Origin: SZUA-521 sp041738285
Lineage (GTDB): Bacteria; Pseudomonadota; Gammaproteobacteria; Pseudomonadales; Azotimanducaceae
Direction: 5' to 3'
NCBI GenBank assembly: GCA_041738285.1
Contig: JBGSQB010000200.1
Location: 1-14,509 of the forward strand
Length of the DNA stretch: 14,509 bases
Shown here: piece by piece, positions 1 to 7,093 of the stretch
Layout: each line of letters begins with the position of its first letter
How positions within the stretch are numbered: the first letter of the stretch is position 1
Program-made: the position numbers and the translations under genes
Notes under the pieces: generated by a model
What the model saw: only the letters and a program-made list of their open reading frames with translations
What the model was told of the DNA's origin: nothing
Databases searched by the model: none

Positions 1-171
1 AGATCCCGGCGAGCCGGGCGAAGAGGGCGCGCCACCGGGGCTCGGCGAGCCCGATGGCGGACTGCTGGGGGGTTGGGATTGTCCGCCGGATGAGGATGAC
101 TGGCATCCCGCCGCCAGCACCAACACCAGGACCAGCAGGACCGATGCGATTTTTCCAGTGGATGTCGACAT
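1..171 (-). CDS. Partial lipoprotein (N-terminus only; C-terminus outside window)
   Basis: An open frame reads leftward from ATG at 169-171 and leaves the window still open after 57 codons. Residues 1-7 are polar with one Lys, residues 8-21 are strongly hydrophobic (Val/Leu), and a clean lipobox LAAGC ends at Cys23, the expected lipidated residue after signal peptidase II cleavage. The residue after Cys is Gln, not Asp, so outer-membrane sorting would be expected by the E. coli rule. Residues 24-57 are almost entirely Ser, Pro, Gly, Gln and Ala, typical of a flexible linker after a lipid anchor; the functional domain lies outside the window. A GGGAG Shine-Dalgarno sits about six bases upstream of the ATG, and a promoter candidate lies at 220-247. 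The lipoprotein call is firm; the function is unknown. Confidence 0.82.
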   Translation of the reverse strand, partial: MSTSTGKIASVLLVLVLVLAAGCQSSSSGGQSQPPSSPPSGSPSPGGAPSSPGSPGS

Positions 172-219
172 GGGCGTCTCCCAATGGCCATTGTGGCCGC
201 ACAACCGTGACGCCGGTGG

Positions 220-247
220 ATCATAGAACATTGACCGGCGTTGAAAA
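220..247 (-). promoter_or_regulatory. Candidate sigma-70 promoter for the lipoprotein gene
   Basis: Read on the minus strand, TTTTCA (242-247, 4 of 6 to the -35 consensus) is followed after 16 bases by TATGAT (220-225, 5 of 6 to the -10 consensus). Transcription would start near 213, giving a leader of about 40 bases before the lipoprotein ATG at 171. This stretch is AT-rich compared with its surroundings. It is a sequence match only. Confidence 0.4.
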
Positions 248-278
248 TACGGCGCGACGTCCGGTTAGAGGAGGTGTC

Positions 279-437
279 ATGGCGGAAGTTCGCTGGTCGC
301 GCGGGGCCGTTGGGCTACAACGCCCGAAGCGCGCAGTGGTTGACCTTCAAGACGCCGGGTCTGGTGCCTGGGCCGCGGATTGCGCGTCCGGGCTGGCGGC
401 GGGTTCAGACGTCGGTTCGGGTTCGGACGCCGGGTAA
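279..437 (+). CDS. Possible small ORF (52 aa) with a perfect Shine-Dalgarno
   Basis: ATG at 279-281 is preceded by AGGAGGT (269-275), a full-length match to the anti-Shine-Dalgarno, which most clearly real genes in this window lack. The frame runs 52 codons to a stop at 435-437. The peptide begins MAEVRWSRG and becomes Gly/Ala/Ser/Asp-rich after about residue 25. That half is antisense to the last 91 bases of the TPR gene (347-1780), so its composition may only reflect the opposite strand. There is no signal peptide or recognisable domain. I did not find a convincing promoter for this direction. The call rests on the ribosome binding site alone and may be chance. Confidence 0.2.
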   Translation: MAEVRWSRGAVGLQRPKRAVVDLQDAGSGAWAADCASGLAAGSDVGSGSDAG

Positions 438-1780
438 TAGATGAAGCTATGGCGATACTTCAATTGTTCGGTCGCAACCGGCTTGCCATCCTCGAAGCGG
501 GGCCGAAAGCGCGCAATGCGCATCGCACGACGGACTTTGATGTCGAGCAGTCCGGGGGGATCGGCACCGAGGGTTTCAAGTGCCGTTACCTTGCCGCGTT
601 CGGTGACTGTGTAACCGAGGTCCACGTAGCCTTCGGTGGCACGATGTCGGAGCGCGGGCGGCGGCGCCTCCGGGTTTGGGGGCATGGGCACATACAGCGG
701 TGTCGGCGAACCGAAGTAGGTCGCCACCTCCTCGGGCGCAAGACCTGCATCCGAAACCATGAGCGCCTGCACGCGCTCATACAGTTCGAAGGCGCGATCG
801 TCCTTCTCGAACAGCAGATGCCAGTCCGCGAGATCGAGCACGGCCTTCACCACATCGAGGCGCGGCGTATCCGGATCGTCGTTGAGAATCTTGATGATCT
901 GTCCGAGCGCCCGTTCGCCGTCGCTGTACCGATTGACGATCAGCGAGCGTTCCTGCAGCCCGGGCGACATCTGGTAGGTCTGCAGTTGGACCGTGACCTT
1001 CTCCTGCTGTGCGGGCGCAATGTAGGGTGGGAATCGCTCCTGACGGTAGGTTTCGGCAATACCGCGTAGCGGCACGACCAACTCCGGTGAGTCTGGGCCG
1101 TGAATGCGGGTCAGCGTGTCGACCGCGTGAGCGTAAAGTTCCCTCGCGGAGTAGATGTTGTAGCTGCGTACGTACCAGTCGGCGAGTGCGTACATGCCTG
1201 GTACGAGCGCCTCGCTCGTGGGCCCATACGCGCGAAGCAGCGTTTCGTAGGCATATTCCTGGCGACCATTGGCGACATCCGCCTGGCCTGCGGCCGCCAG
1301 CGCTTCGGCTTCCTTGTAGACGAGCGGCACTTGCTCGGGCGTGTGGAGCCCGTCGTTCACACGGGTGATGTGCACCGCCTGGGAATAGGTTTCCCGCGCC
1401 GCGTCGAAGTCGCCTTTACCGAATTGGGCATCGCCGAGTAGCGCAAGCGGCTTGACCAGTTGCATGTCGTATCGTGGCAACGTGCGCTCGAGGGATTCAA
1501 TGCCTTTGGTCAACGCGCGCTCCGCCTCGATATACTCGCCCGATTCGATCTGCAGACCCGCCGCTACCATGAAGTCGACGGCATTGTCAGGCGAAGATTC
1601 GGTTGTATCCGGCGGCGTACCTGGGGCAATGGCGGTGTGTGCGGGATCGTCGCTGCCTGGAGGATCGATCGCGTCCGCCGCCGACGGCGACGGATCGGCG
1701 GGCGCTATCACGGGCTGCTCGGCGGCGGACGCCGCTGCTGTGGCGAGCAGAAGGAGAAAGACGAACTGATGAATGTGCAT
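347..1780 (-). CDS. Exported TPR protein with TonB-C-like C-terminal domain
   Basis: The protein has 477 residues. Residues 1-20 are a signal peptide (hydrophobic FVFLLLLATAA, then an ASA-type cleavage site), so it should be periplasmic or outer-membrane facing. Residues 21-70 are a Pro/Ala/Asp-rich linker. From about 70 to 260 there are helical pairs with TPR spacing (for example GDAQFGKGDFDAARETYSQA and a later YSARELYAHAVDTL). Residues about 380-450 resemble a TonB C-terminal fold: a strand GYVDLGYTVTERGKVTAL, a helix with RRAMRIARFRPRF, then DGKPV and a final strand. No N-terminal TonB membrane anchor is present, so an energy-transducing role is unlikely; such domains also occur in scaffold-like periplasmic proteins. 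The tail is Pro/Ala/Ser-rich. The ATG at 1778-1780 is the only start that includes the signal peptide, but it has no clear Shine-Dalgarno. Specific function unknown. Confidence 0.85.
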   Translation of the reverse strand: MHIHQFVFLLLLATAAASAAEQPVIAPADPSPSAADAIDPPGSDDPAHTAIAPGTPPDTTESSPDNAVDFMVAAGLQIESGEYIEAERALTKGIESLERTLPRYDMQLVKPLALLGDAQFGKGDFDAARETYSQAVHITRVNDGLHTPEQVPLVYKEAEALAAAGQADVANGRQEYAYETLLRAYGPTSEALVPGMYALADWYVRSYNIYSARELYAHAVDTLTRIHGPDSPELVVPLRGIAETYRQERFPPYIAPAQQEKVTVQLQTYQMSPGLQERSLIVNRYSDGERALGQIIKILNDDPDTPRLDVVKAVLDLADWHLLFEKDDRAFELYERVQALMVSDAGLAPEEVATYFGSPTPLYVPMPPNPEAPPPALRHRATEGYVDLGYTVTERGKVTALETLGADPPGLLDIKVRRAMRIARFRPRFEDGKPVATEQLKYRHSFIYYPASEPEPTSEPAASPDAQSAAQAPDPAS

Positions 1781-1928
1781 TGGTGCGACCGGTGATGCTG
1801 CTTGGACCGGGTCCCTGCAGTCGTGTTCCTCGATCGAGTCTCCCGACCGTGGCAGATCAAGTCAAGGATCGTCACGGGACGCCACAGGTTCCTTTCTGGG
1901 TCGACGCGTGATTGGTACCATCGCGCGC

Positions 1929-2174
1929 GTGTCACGACCCGACCCACCCCAATCTGCCGATCAACTCGACGCGCGTGGACTACTGTGTCCCGAGCCGTTG
2001 ATGCTGGTGCGCAATCGCCTGCGCGGGATGCGGGCAGGTGCGGTCTTGCACATCCGTGCGACCGATCCGTCGACCGTGCGTGACTTCACCAATCTGTGCC
2101 GATTTCTGGGCCACGAATTGATCGCGCAGTGGGCCGCTGACGGAGAGTTCGAATTCTGGATCCAGCGTGGCTGA
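1929..2174 (+). CDS. tusA: TusA family sulfurtransferase (sulfur relay)
   Basis: The encoded protein carries the TusA signature: LDARGLLCPEPLMLVRNRL near the N-terminus, with the sulfur-carrying Cys in the CPxP motif. It continues with DPSTVRDFTNLCRF, HELIAQ and the closing WIQRG, which align along the whole of E. coli TusA. In that system TusA takes persulfide sulfur from IscS and passes it towards TusBCD/E for tRNA 2-thiouridine formation; it also feeds other sulfur-using pathways. I chose the GTG at 1929 because it gives 81 residues, the size of E. coli TusA. The frame stays open further upstream (GTG at 1908 and ATG at 1773), but that part is low-complexity and overlaps the start of the divergent TPR gene. 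No good Shine-Dalgarno is visible. It is the first gene of an overlapped run; its last 8 bases overlap the next start. The role in tRNA thiolation is inferred from the family. Confidence 0.88.
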   Translation: MSRPDPPQSADQLDARGLLCPEPLMLVRNRLRGMRAGAVLHIRATDPSTVRDFTNLCRFLGHELIAQWAADGEFEFWIQRG

Positions 2175-2643
2175 GCAGGCCCTGCACAACGATCGCTACT
2201 TTGCCTATGGTTCGAACATGAACCCGCAGCGCGTCGCACAGCGCGGGCTTGCCACCCAAGCCATACGCGGGGCGCGACTCGCGGGTATGCAACTTACGTT
2301 CGACAAAGCCGCGCCGACCGAAGGTATCGCTGTCGGACACGCGGCTTTGAGATTTGCGCGCGAGGGACTCGTCGAAGGCGTGTTGTACGACCTTGCGAGT
2401 CCGTTGGAGATCCTCAAGATGGATGTGTTCGAGCGCGCGCCGATCAACTACAGCCGCGAGCGCGTGCAGGTGGTGGTCGGAACAGAAACCGTGGTTGCGT
2501 GGACGTACTTCGCCAACGCCGCCGTGTGCCGTGTCGGATTACGCCCGACTCAAGCCTATCTTTCTCACCTGCTCGCGGGCGCGCCGTACCTGAGTGCCGC
2601 CTATGTCGATCAATTGCGTGCGACGATCTGTACCGATGATTGA
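2167..2643 (+). CDS. Gamma-glutamylcyclotransferase-like protein
   Basis: A 158-residue protein of the GGCT/AIG2-like fold. The N-terminal RYFAYGSNMNPQRVAQRG (residues 10-27) is the diagnostic YGSN motif that binds the gamma-glutamyl moiety. The centre has EGVLYDL (70-76), and the segment MDVFERAPINYSR (85-97) carries Glu89 in the position of the family's catalytic acid, followed by the conserved Tyr and Arg. Family members convert gamma-glutamyl amino acids or amines to 5-oxoproline, but bacterial paralogues are mostly uncharacterised, so the substrate is open. GTG at 2167 lies inside the end of tusA (8-base overlap), which suggests translational coupling. The protein is probably cytoplasmic; no signal peptide is present. 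A gamma-glutamyltransferase-family gene lies about 6 kb away on the other strand, but there is no direct evidence that the two are linked. Confidence 0.82.
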   Translation: MAEQALHNDRYFAYGSNMNPQRVAQRGLATQAIRGARLAGMQLTFDKAAPTEGIAVGHAALRFAREGLVEGVLYDLASPLEILKMDVFERAPINYSRERVQVVVGTETVVAWTYFANAAVCRVGLRPTQAYLSHLLAGAPYLSAAYVDQLRATICTDD

Positions 2644-3133
2644 TGCCACTGCCGCGCGCATTGTCGCTGTCTTCAACAGATGCTTTGCTGTGAGTCATCG
2701 CACGGTCATGTGCGCGGGTGGCAATGAGCCGCTGTACTTGCCTGGGACCTGCAGTCAGTGCGCGCAAGTGATTTTCAACCGCGACTATCCGGCCAGCGCT
2801 CTCCACGAGGCCGCGCACTGGTGCATCGCTTCCGCCTCCCGCCGGGCGCGACTGGACTACGGGTACGACTATGCGCCACCACCGCGCAACGACGCGCAAC
2901 AGGCGCAGTTCCTGTTGCTGGAAGCGAACAATCAAGGTCTCGAAGCGCTATTCGCGGCAGCGGTAGGCATGCCATTCAGGGTGAGCTTGGACGATCTGGC
3001 CGCATCGACTTGTGAGCAGTTGCGCTTCGAACGCAGCGTCCACGAGTGTGCGCTACGGATTTCGGCACGCGGGCTACCGGCACGAGCGGCGCGTTTCGAG
3101 GGCGCATTAATCGAGGAGTTTGGTCGTGGCTGA
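2636..3133 (+). CDS. epmC: Elongation factor P hydroxylase (EpmC/YfcM)
   Basis: The protein matches E. coli YfcM/EpmC along its length: EPLYLP (31-36), then ASALHEAAHWCIA (53-65) with the metal-binding HExxH at His57-His61, then RRARLDYGYDY, a QxQF segment, LEALF..AVGMPFRVS, and the closing LPARAARFEGAL. EpmC is an iron-dependent monooxygenase that hydroxylates the beta-lysyl-lysine of EF-P after EpmB and EpmA have acted. EF-P relieves ribosome stalling at polyproline. I chose ATG at 2636 (165 residues) because it overlaps the preceding stop by 8 bases like its neighbours; the frame extends back to 2594, but those 14 residues do not resemble the family. The E. coli protein is somewhat longer at the C-terminus. 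A CSQC pair (39-42) replaces non-cysteine residues in the E. coli protein. epmA, epmB and efp are not in the window. Confidence 0.9.
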   Translation: MIDATAARIVAVFNRCFAVSHRTVMCAGGNEPLYLPGTCSQCAQVIFNRDYPASALHEAAHWCIASASRRARLDYGYDYAPPPRNDAQQAQFLLLEANNQGLEALFAAAVGMPFRVSLDDLAASTCEQLRFERSVHECALRISARGLPARAARFEGALIEEFGRG

Positions 3134-4232
3134 TACAGTGGAATGCGTCGTCATTGGCGCGGGCGTAGTAGGCCTTGCGTGCGCCGCTGAGCTTGCCCGT
3201 CGGGGTCGCGAAGTCGTCGTACTGGAGCAGCATCGGCAGATCGGCACCGAGACATCGAGCCGCAACTCCGAGGTCATTCATGCGGGTATCTACTACCCGA
3301 AGGACAGTCTGAAGGCGACGCTGTGTGTGGCCGGCAAGGCACTGCTGTACGCGCACTGCGATGAACATCATGTGCCCGTGCGCCGCTGCGGCAAGATCAT
3401 CGTGGCAACCGAGGCCGCGCAGCTGGAAACGTTGCGCGGATATCAGCGCAGCGCCAAGGCCAACGGAGTCGCTCCGCTGCGATGGTTGACCGCCTCGCAG
3501 GTGCGATCTCTCGAGCCAGAGGTCGTCAGTGTGGGTGGTGTGTACTCGGATTCCACAGGCATCATCGACAGCCACGCCTACATGGAGAGTCTCGTGGGCG
3601 TAGTCGAGTCCGGTAGCGGCGCGATCGCATTCGACACCCGCCTCGAGGCCGGCGCCATCAATGGCGTGGGCGTTCGGCTCGTCACCGACTCGGTCGAACT
3701 CGAAGCGAAGGTCGTGATCAACGCTGCCGGATTGCATGCGCCGGACGTTGCGCGTCGACTGCCCCATGGCGACGTCAGGCTACCGCTCGCCCACTTCGCG
3801 AAGGGGCACTACTACACATTGAGTGGCAGATCGCCGTTTGAGCATCTGGTCTATCCGATCGCGGAAGCCGGTGGACTGGGCGTACACGTGACCATCGACC
3901 TCGGCGGTCAGGCCAAGTTCGGGCCGGATGTGAGTTGGATCGACTCGGTCGACTACGCCTTCGATGATTCGCGTCGTTCGGCCTTCATCGAGGCAATTCG
4001 CCGGTACTATCCAGGCATTGATCCCACACGGCTGACGCCGGGATACACAGGCATTAGGCCGAAGATCGTGGATGCTTCCGGCGGTGCCGCCGATTTTCTG
4101 ATCCTGGGCCCCGCGGAGCACGGCGTAGCGGGTGTCGTGCATCTACTAGGCATCGAATCGCCCGGGCTGACAGCCTCACTCGCGATTGCCAATGCCGTTG
4201 CGGACAGCGTTGGAACGGACCGCGCGTGTTGA
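3126..4232 (+). CDS. FAD-dependent oxidoreductase, L-2-hydroxyglutarate oxidase (LhgO)-like
   Basis: A 368-residue flavoprotein of the D-amino-acid-oxidase superfamily. The N-terminal CVVIGAGVVGLACAAELARR holds the GxGxxG dinucleotide fold (residues 11-16), followed by the Glu of VVVLEQ that binds the ribose. The block SSRNSEVIHAGIYYP, then SLKATLCVAGK and RRCGKIIVAT, is characteristic of the L-2-hydroxyglutarate dehydrogenase/LhgO group. The C-terminal GYTGIRPKI and LLGIESPGLTASLAIA complete the fold. LhgO oxidises L-2-hydroxyglutarate to 2-oxoglutarate and passes electrons to the quinone pool; this protein is shorter than E. coli LhgO (422 residues), so another 2-hydroxyacid substrate is possible. 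GTG at 3126 is chosen because GAGGAG (3113-3118) lies seven bases ahead; a TTG at 3120 is too close to it. The start overlaps epmC by 8 bases. Confidence 0.8.
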   Translation: MADTVECVVIGAGVVGLACAAELARRGREVVVLEQHRQIGTETSSRNSEVIHAGIYYPKDSLKATLCVAGKALLYAHCDEHHVPVRRCGKIIVATEAAQLETLRGYQRSAKANGVAPLRWLTASQVRSLEPEVVSVGGVYSDSTGIIDSHAYMESLVGVVESGSGAIAFDTRLEAGAINGVGVRLVTDSVELEAKVVINAAGLHAPDVARRLPHGDVRLPLAHFAKGHYYTLSGRSPFEHLVYPIAEAGGLGVHVTIDLGGQAKFGPDVSWIDSVDYAFDDSRRSAFIEAIRRYYPGIDPTRLTPGYTGIRPKIVDASGGAADFLILGPAEHGVAGVVHLLGIESPGLTASLAIANAVADSVGTDRAC

Positions 4233-5341
4233 TAGTTGGCGTAGTGGTCAACCCGGTCGCTGGTCTTGGCGGGCCGACTGCGTTCAAAGGCAGCGATGGC
4301 GTCGAGATTCAAGCGGCCGCACTTGCCAAGGGTGCGGTTCCGCTTGCGCTGTCGCGTATGCGTACGGCCATCGAAGCGATGCGACCCTACATGGGCGTGA
4401 TGCGCTTCAAGACATGGGGCGGCGACATGGGCGCGGCTGCCTTTGGTTCTGGCTTTGACGTAACGACACTCGGCGAGCCACCTGATCCAACGACCGCGTC
4501 GGACACGCGTGCCGCTGTAGTTGCGCTGGTGGATTCAGGCATCGACGTATTGCTGTTTGCCGGTGGCGATGGCACTGCGCGCGACATCATGGACGTGTTG
4601 GGAAACAGCCTACCGGTGCTCGGCGTTCCGGCTGGAGTAAAGATGCACTCGGGCGTGTTCGCCATCACACCCGCCGACGCAGCGGAAGTGATTGTGCGCC
4701 TCGCCCGCGGGCAGATGGTGGCGCTCATCGATGCCGAGGTGCGTGACATCGACGAGGCCGCCCTCCGGTGCGGTCGTGTCGACAGTCGCCACTACGGATA
4801 CCTGCGCGTTCCGGAAGCGAGCGGGTTCGTTGCGCACATGAAGTCGAGTGGTCGTGAGAACGAAGAACTCGTACGCCTCGATATTGCCCGATACGTCGCC
4901 GATCAGATCCGCAGCAAACCGGGCACCGTCGTCCTAGGTCCAGGCTCGACCGTAGCGGCGATCAAATCCGAACTCGGAATCGAACCAACGCTGCTGGGAT
5001 TCGATGTGGTCAACGGTGAACGCTTGGTTGCGGCCGACGCTGATGCGCGCACGCTGGAGCAACTCGTAGATGAGTCCTCGATCGTCGTACTCAGTTTCAC
5101 GGGTGGGCAGGGCTTTTTGATCGGGCGCGGCAACCAGCAGTTGTCACCTGCGGTGCTGCGGCGACTCAAAAGAGACAATCTGTGGATCGTCGCGACCCGT
5201 ACCAAGCTCGATGCTCTGGATGGTGAGCCGCTGCGGGTCGATACGTCGGATGTCGACCTCGATGCGCGATTCTTCGGCGTTCAGCCGATCATCGTCGGCG
5301 ACGACGACATCCTGCTGTACCGGGTCGGTCGCGGCCCCTGA
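4226..5341 (+). CDS. ATP-NAD kinase family protein (COG3199, AcoX-like)
   Basis: A 371-residue protein. The N-terminus VGVVVNPVAGLGGPTAFKGS and the nearby ALAKGAVPLA are typical of the COG3199 branch of the NAD kinase/diacylglycerol kinase superfamily. The central LLFAGGDGTARDIMDVLG contains the GGDGT motif that binds nucleotide phosphates and metal; PVLGVPAGVKMHSGVFA follows. Later segments VVLGPGSTVAAIKSELG and FTGGQGFLIGRGNQQLSP are also family-like. The usual prediction is ATP- or polyphosphate-dependent phosphorylation of NAD, but members next to acetoin genes (AcoX) have unproven roles, so the substrate is not certain. GTG at 4226 overlaps the preceding gene by 7 bases, making this the last member of the overlapped run. 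It ends one base before the stop of the convergent alaA, with no room for a dedicated terminator. Confidence 0.83.
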   Translation: MLIVGVVVNPVAGLGGPTAFKGSDGVEIQAAALAKGAVPLALSRMRTAIEAMRPYMGVMRFKTWGGDMGAAAFGSGFDVTTLGEPPDPTTASDTRAAVVALVDSGIDVLLFAGGDGTARDIMDVLGNSLPVLGVPAGVKMHSGVFAITPADAAEVIVRLARGQMVALIDAEVRDIDEAALRCGRVDSRHYGYLRVPEASGFVAHMKSSGRENEELVRLDIARYVADQIRSKPGTVVLGPGSTVAAIKSELGIEPTLLGFDVVNGERLVAADADARTLEQLVDESSIVVLSFTGGQGFLIGRGNQQLSPAVLRRLKRDNLWIVATRTKLDALDGEPLRVDTSDVDLDARFFGVQPIIVGDDDILLYRVGRGP

Positions 5342-5342
5342 G

Positions 5343-6608
5343 TTACTGGCGGTACCCGTCCAGAAACCTTGCCAGCCTGCCGATGGCCTCCGTCAGCTCT
5401 TCCTTGCGCGGTAGGAAGACGATTCGGAAATGGTCCGGCTCGGGCCAGTTGAAGCCTTTGCCCTGGACCACGAGCAATTTTTCCTGTTGCAGCAGATCGA
5501 AGGCGAAACGCTCATCGTCGGTGATGTTGTAGCGGCGCGGATCGAGCCGCGGAAACAAATACAACGCACCCATGGGTTTCACGCAAGTGACGCCCTCGAT
5601 CTGATTCAGCAGCGCGTGGGCATGGTTGCGCTGCTCGTACATGCGGCCGCCCGGGCGAATGAACTCCTGGATGCTCTGGTAACCGCCAAGCGCCGTCTGG
5701 ATCGCGTGCTGGCTCGGCACGTTTGCACATAGTCGCATCGAGGCGAGTATGTCGAGACCTTCGACGTAGTCGCGGGCGCGGTGTTTGGCGCCCGATAGCA
5801 CCATCCAGCCGGTCCGGAAACCCGCAACTCGATACGTCTTCGACAAACCGTTGAAGGTTGCGACCAGCACGTCTTCGGCTACGTTTGCCAATGGTATGTG
5901 GATGGCGTCGTCGTAGATGATCTTGTCGTAGATCTCGTCGGCAAACAGAACCAGGTCGCGCTGGCGGGCAAGGGCTGCGATATCTTCCAGCACGGCACGC
6001 GGATACACGGCACCGGTGGGGTTGTTGGGATTGATGACGACGATTGCACGGGTGCGCGATGTGACCTTGGCGCGCATGTCTGCCAGGTCCGGAGTCCAAT
6101 CGGCCTTCTCGTCGCAGCGATAGTGAACGGCCTTGCCGCCAGACAGGGTGATCGCTGCCGTCCACAGGGGGTAGTCAGGCGCCGGTACGAGAATCTCGTC
6201 GCCGTCATTGATCAGGCCCTGCATGGCCATCACGATCAACTCGGATACACCGTTGCCGATGTAGATGTCTTCCACTTCGACGCCGTGGACCTGGATCTGC
6301 TGGCAATACTGCATGATCGCCTTGCGCGCCGAGTACAGGCCTTTGGAGTCGCAGTAGCCTTGGGACTCGGGCAGATGGTGAATGACGTCCACCAGGATCT
6401 CTTCGGGTGCCTCGAAGCCGAATGGCGCCGGATTGCCGATGTTGAGCTTCAGGATGCGGTGACCTTCCTCTTCCAGGCGCATGGCTTCGCGCAGCACGGG
6501 ACCGCGGATGTCATAGCAGACATTGGCCAACTTCTTCGACTTGGCGATGGGTCGGTGGCCGAGTGGGGTCAATGGGCTCACTCGGTCGGGCTCGTTGGTA
6601 CCTTGCAT
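5343..6608 (-). CDS. alaA: Glutamate-pyruvate aminotransferase AlaA
   Basis: A 421-residue class I/II PLP-dependent aminotransferase with near-continuous similarity to E. coli AlaA. It shows KLANVCYDIRGPVLREA (26-42), LNIGNPAPFGF (55-65), GYCDSKGLYSARKAIMQ, EDIYIGNGVSELIV, NPNNPTGAVY (193-202), FADEIYDKI and the PLP-lysine segment NGLSKTYRVAGFR with Lys257. AlaA makes alanine from pyruvate with glutamate as amino donor. The N-terminus is about 16 residues longer than in E. coli; the ATG at 6608 has AAGGTGAG about ten bases upstream, supporting the longer start. It is divergent from msrB across a 64-base gap; from memory the same two genes are also adjacent in pseudomonads. It converges on the COG3199 gene with a one-base gap. 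Confidence 0.93.
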   Translation of the reverse strand: MQGTNEPDRVSPLTPLGHRPIAKSKKLANVCYDIRGPVLREAMRLEEEGHRILKLNIGNPAPFGFEAPEEILVDVIHHLPESQGYCDSKGLYSARKAIMQYCQQIQVHGVEVEDIYIGNGVSELIVMAMQGLINDGDEILVPAPDYPLWTAAITLSGGKAVHYRCDEKADWTPDLADMRAKVTSRTRAIVVINPNNPTGAVYPRAVLEDIAALARQRDLVLFADEIYDKIIYDDAIHIPLANVAEDVLVATFNGLSKTYRVAGFRTGWMVLSGAKHRARDYVEGLDILASMRLCANVPSQHAIQTALGGYQSIQEFIRPGGRMYEQRNHAHALLNQIEGVTCVKPMGALYLFPRLDPRRYNITDDERFAFDLLQQEKLLVVQGKGFNWPEPDHFRIVFLPRKEELTEAIGRLARFLDGYRQ

Positions 6609-6672
6609 CGAGGTTGACTCACCTTAGAATTGGGCGATTGTACGCTTTGTAAGACTAGCAGGAGAGCCAGCC

Positions 6673-7089
6673 ATGACTAAGGTGACCAAATCCGACGACG
6701 AGTGGCGCAAAACGTTGTCCGGCGAAGAGTACGAAGTGGCGCGATGCGGGGGTACTGAACGCGCATTCACGGGCCGCTACTGGGATACGAAAACCCCCGG
6801 AACGTATCGCTGTATTTGCTGCGGCGCGAAGTTGTTCGACTCGGACACCAAGTATGACTCCGGTAGCGGATGGCCAAGTTTCTACGCACCGATCGAACGC
6901 GAAGCGGTCGCAGTGCGCGAAGACAAGTCCCTCGGCATGGTCCGCACGGAAGTGGTGTGCGCGGAGTGTGAGGCGCATCTGGGACACGTGTTCCCGGACG
7001 GCCCGCGACCCACAGGACTACGCTTCTGCATGAACTCCGCATCGCTCACGCTCGAGGAGCGCGCCGAACGCAAAGAAGGCACCAAGTAG
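6673..7089 (+). CDS. msrB: Peptide-methionine (R)-S-oxide reductase MsrB
   Basis: A 138-residue MsrB, cytosolic by its lack of a signal peptide. The catalytic cysteine is Cys119 in RFCMNSASL, where the family normally has R[FY]C[IVM]NSA. Two CxxC pairs bind the structural zinc: Cys47/Cys50 (YRCICCGAKLF) and Cys96/Cys99 (CAECEAHLGHVF). GTERAFTGRYWD and YDSGSGWPSFYAP are further signature blocks. The enzyme reduces methionine-R-sulfoxide in proteins, with thioredoxin as the usual reductant. ATG at 6673 follows AGGAGAG with good spacing. A TTGACT at 6614-6619 could be a -35 element, but no good -10 follows it. The gene converges on the SDR gene with only four bases between stops. Confidence 0.95.
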   Translation: MTKVTKSDDEWRKTLSGEEYEVARCGGTERAFTGRYWDTKTPGTYRCICCGAKLFDSDTKYDSGSGWPSFYAPIEREAVAVREDKSLGMVRTEVVCAECEAHLGHVFPDGPRPTGLRFCMNSASLTLEERAERKEGTK

Positions 7090-7093
7090 CAGC

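Noticed and set aside
302..336. Possible terminator hairpin downstream of the TPR gene
   Set aside because: Only short interrupted stems (GGGC/GCCC and outer GCGC/GCGC) can form, with no T-run on the minus strand.
1860..1865. TTGACT on the minus strand as a -35 element for the TPR gene
   Set aside because: It matches 5 of 6, but the sequence 16-18 bases downstream (GAGACT region) is a poor -10, so I did not call a promoter.
1773..1928. Upstream extension of the tusA frame by 52 codons
   Set aside because: The extra residues are low-complexity, do not resemble TusA, and overlap the start of the divergent TPR gene. The GTG at 1929 gives the family's normal 81 residues.
2976..3767. 263-codon open frame on the minus strand
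   Set aside because: It is antisense to epmC and the FAD oxidoreductase, both clearly coding on the plus strand.
4226..5341. Classical NAD kinase (nadK)
   Set aside because: GGDGT is present, but the N-terminal VNPVAGLGG block and overall length fit the COG3199/AcoX-like branch rather than the roughly 290-residue NadK, so no symbol was given.
5898..6617. 239-codon open frame on the plus strand
   Set aside because: It is antisense to alaA, which is conserved along its whole length; no recognisable domain.
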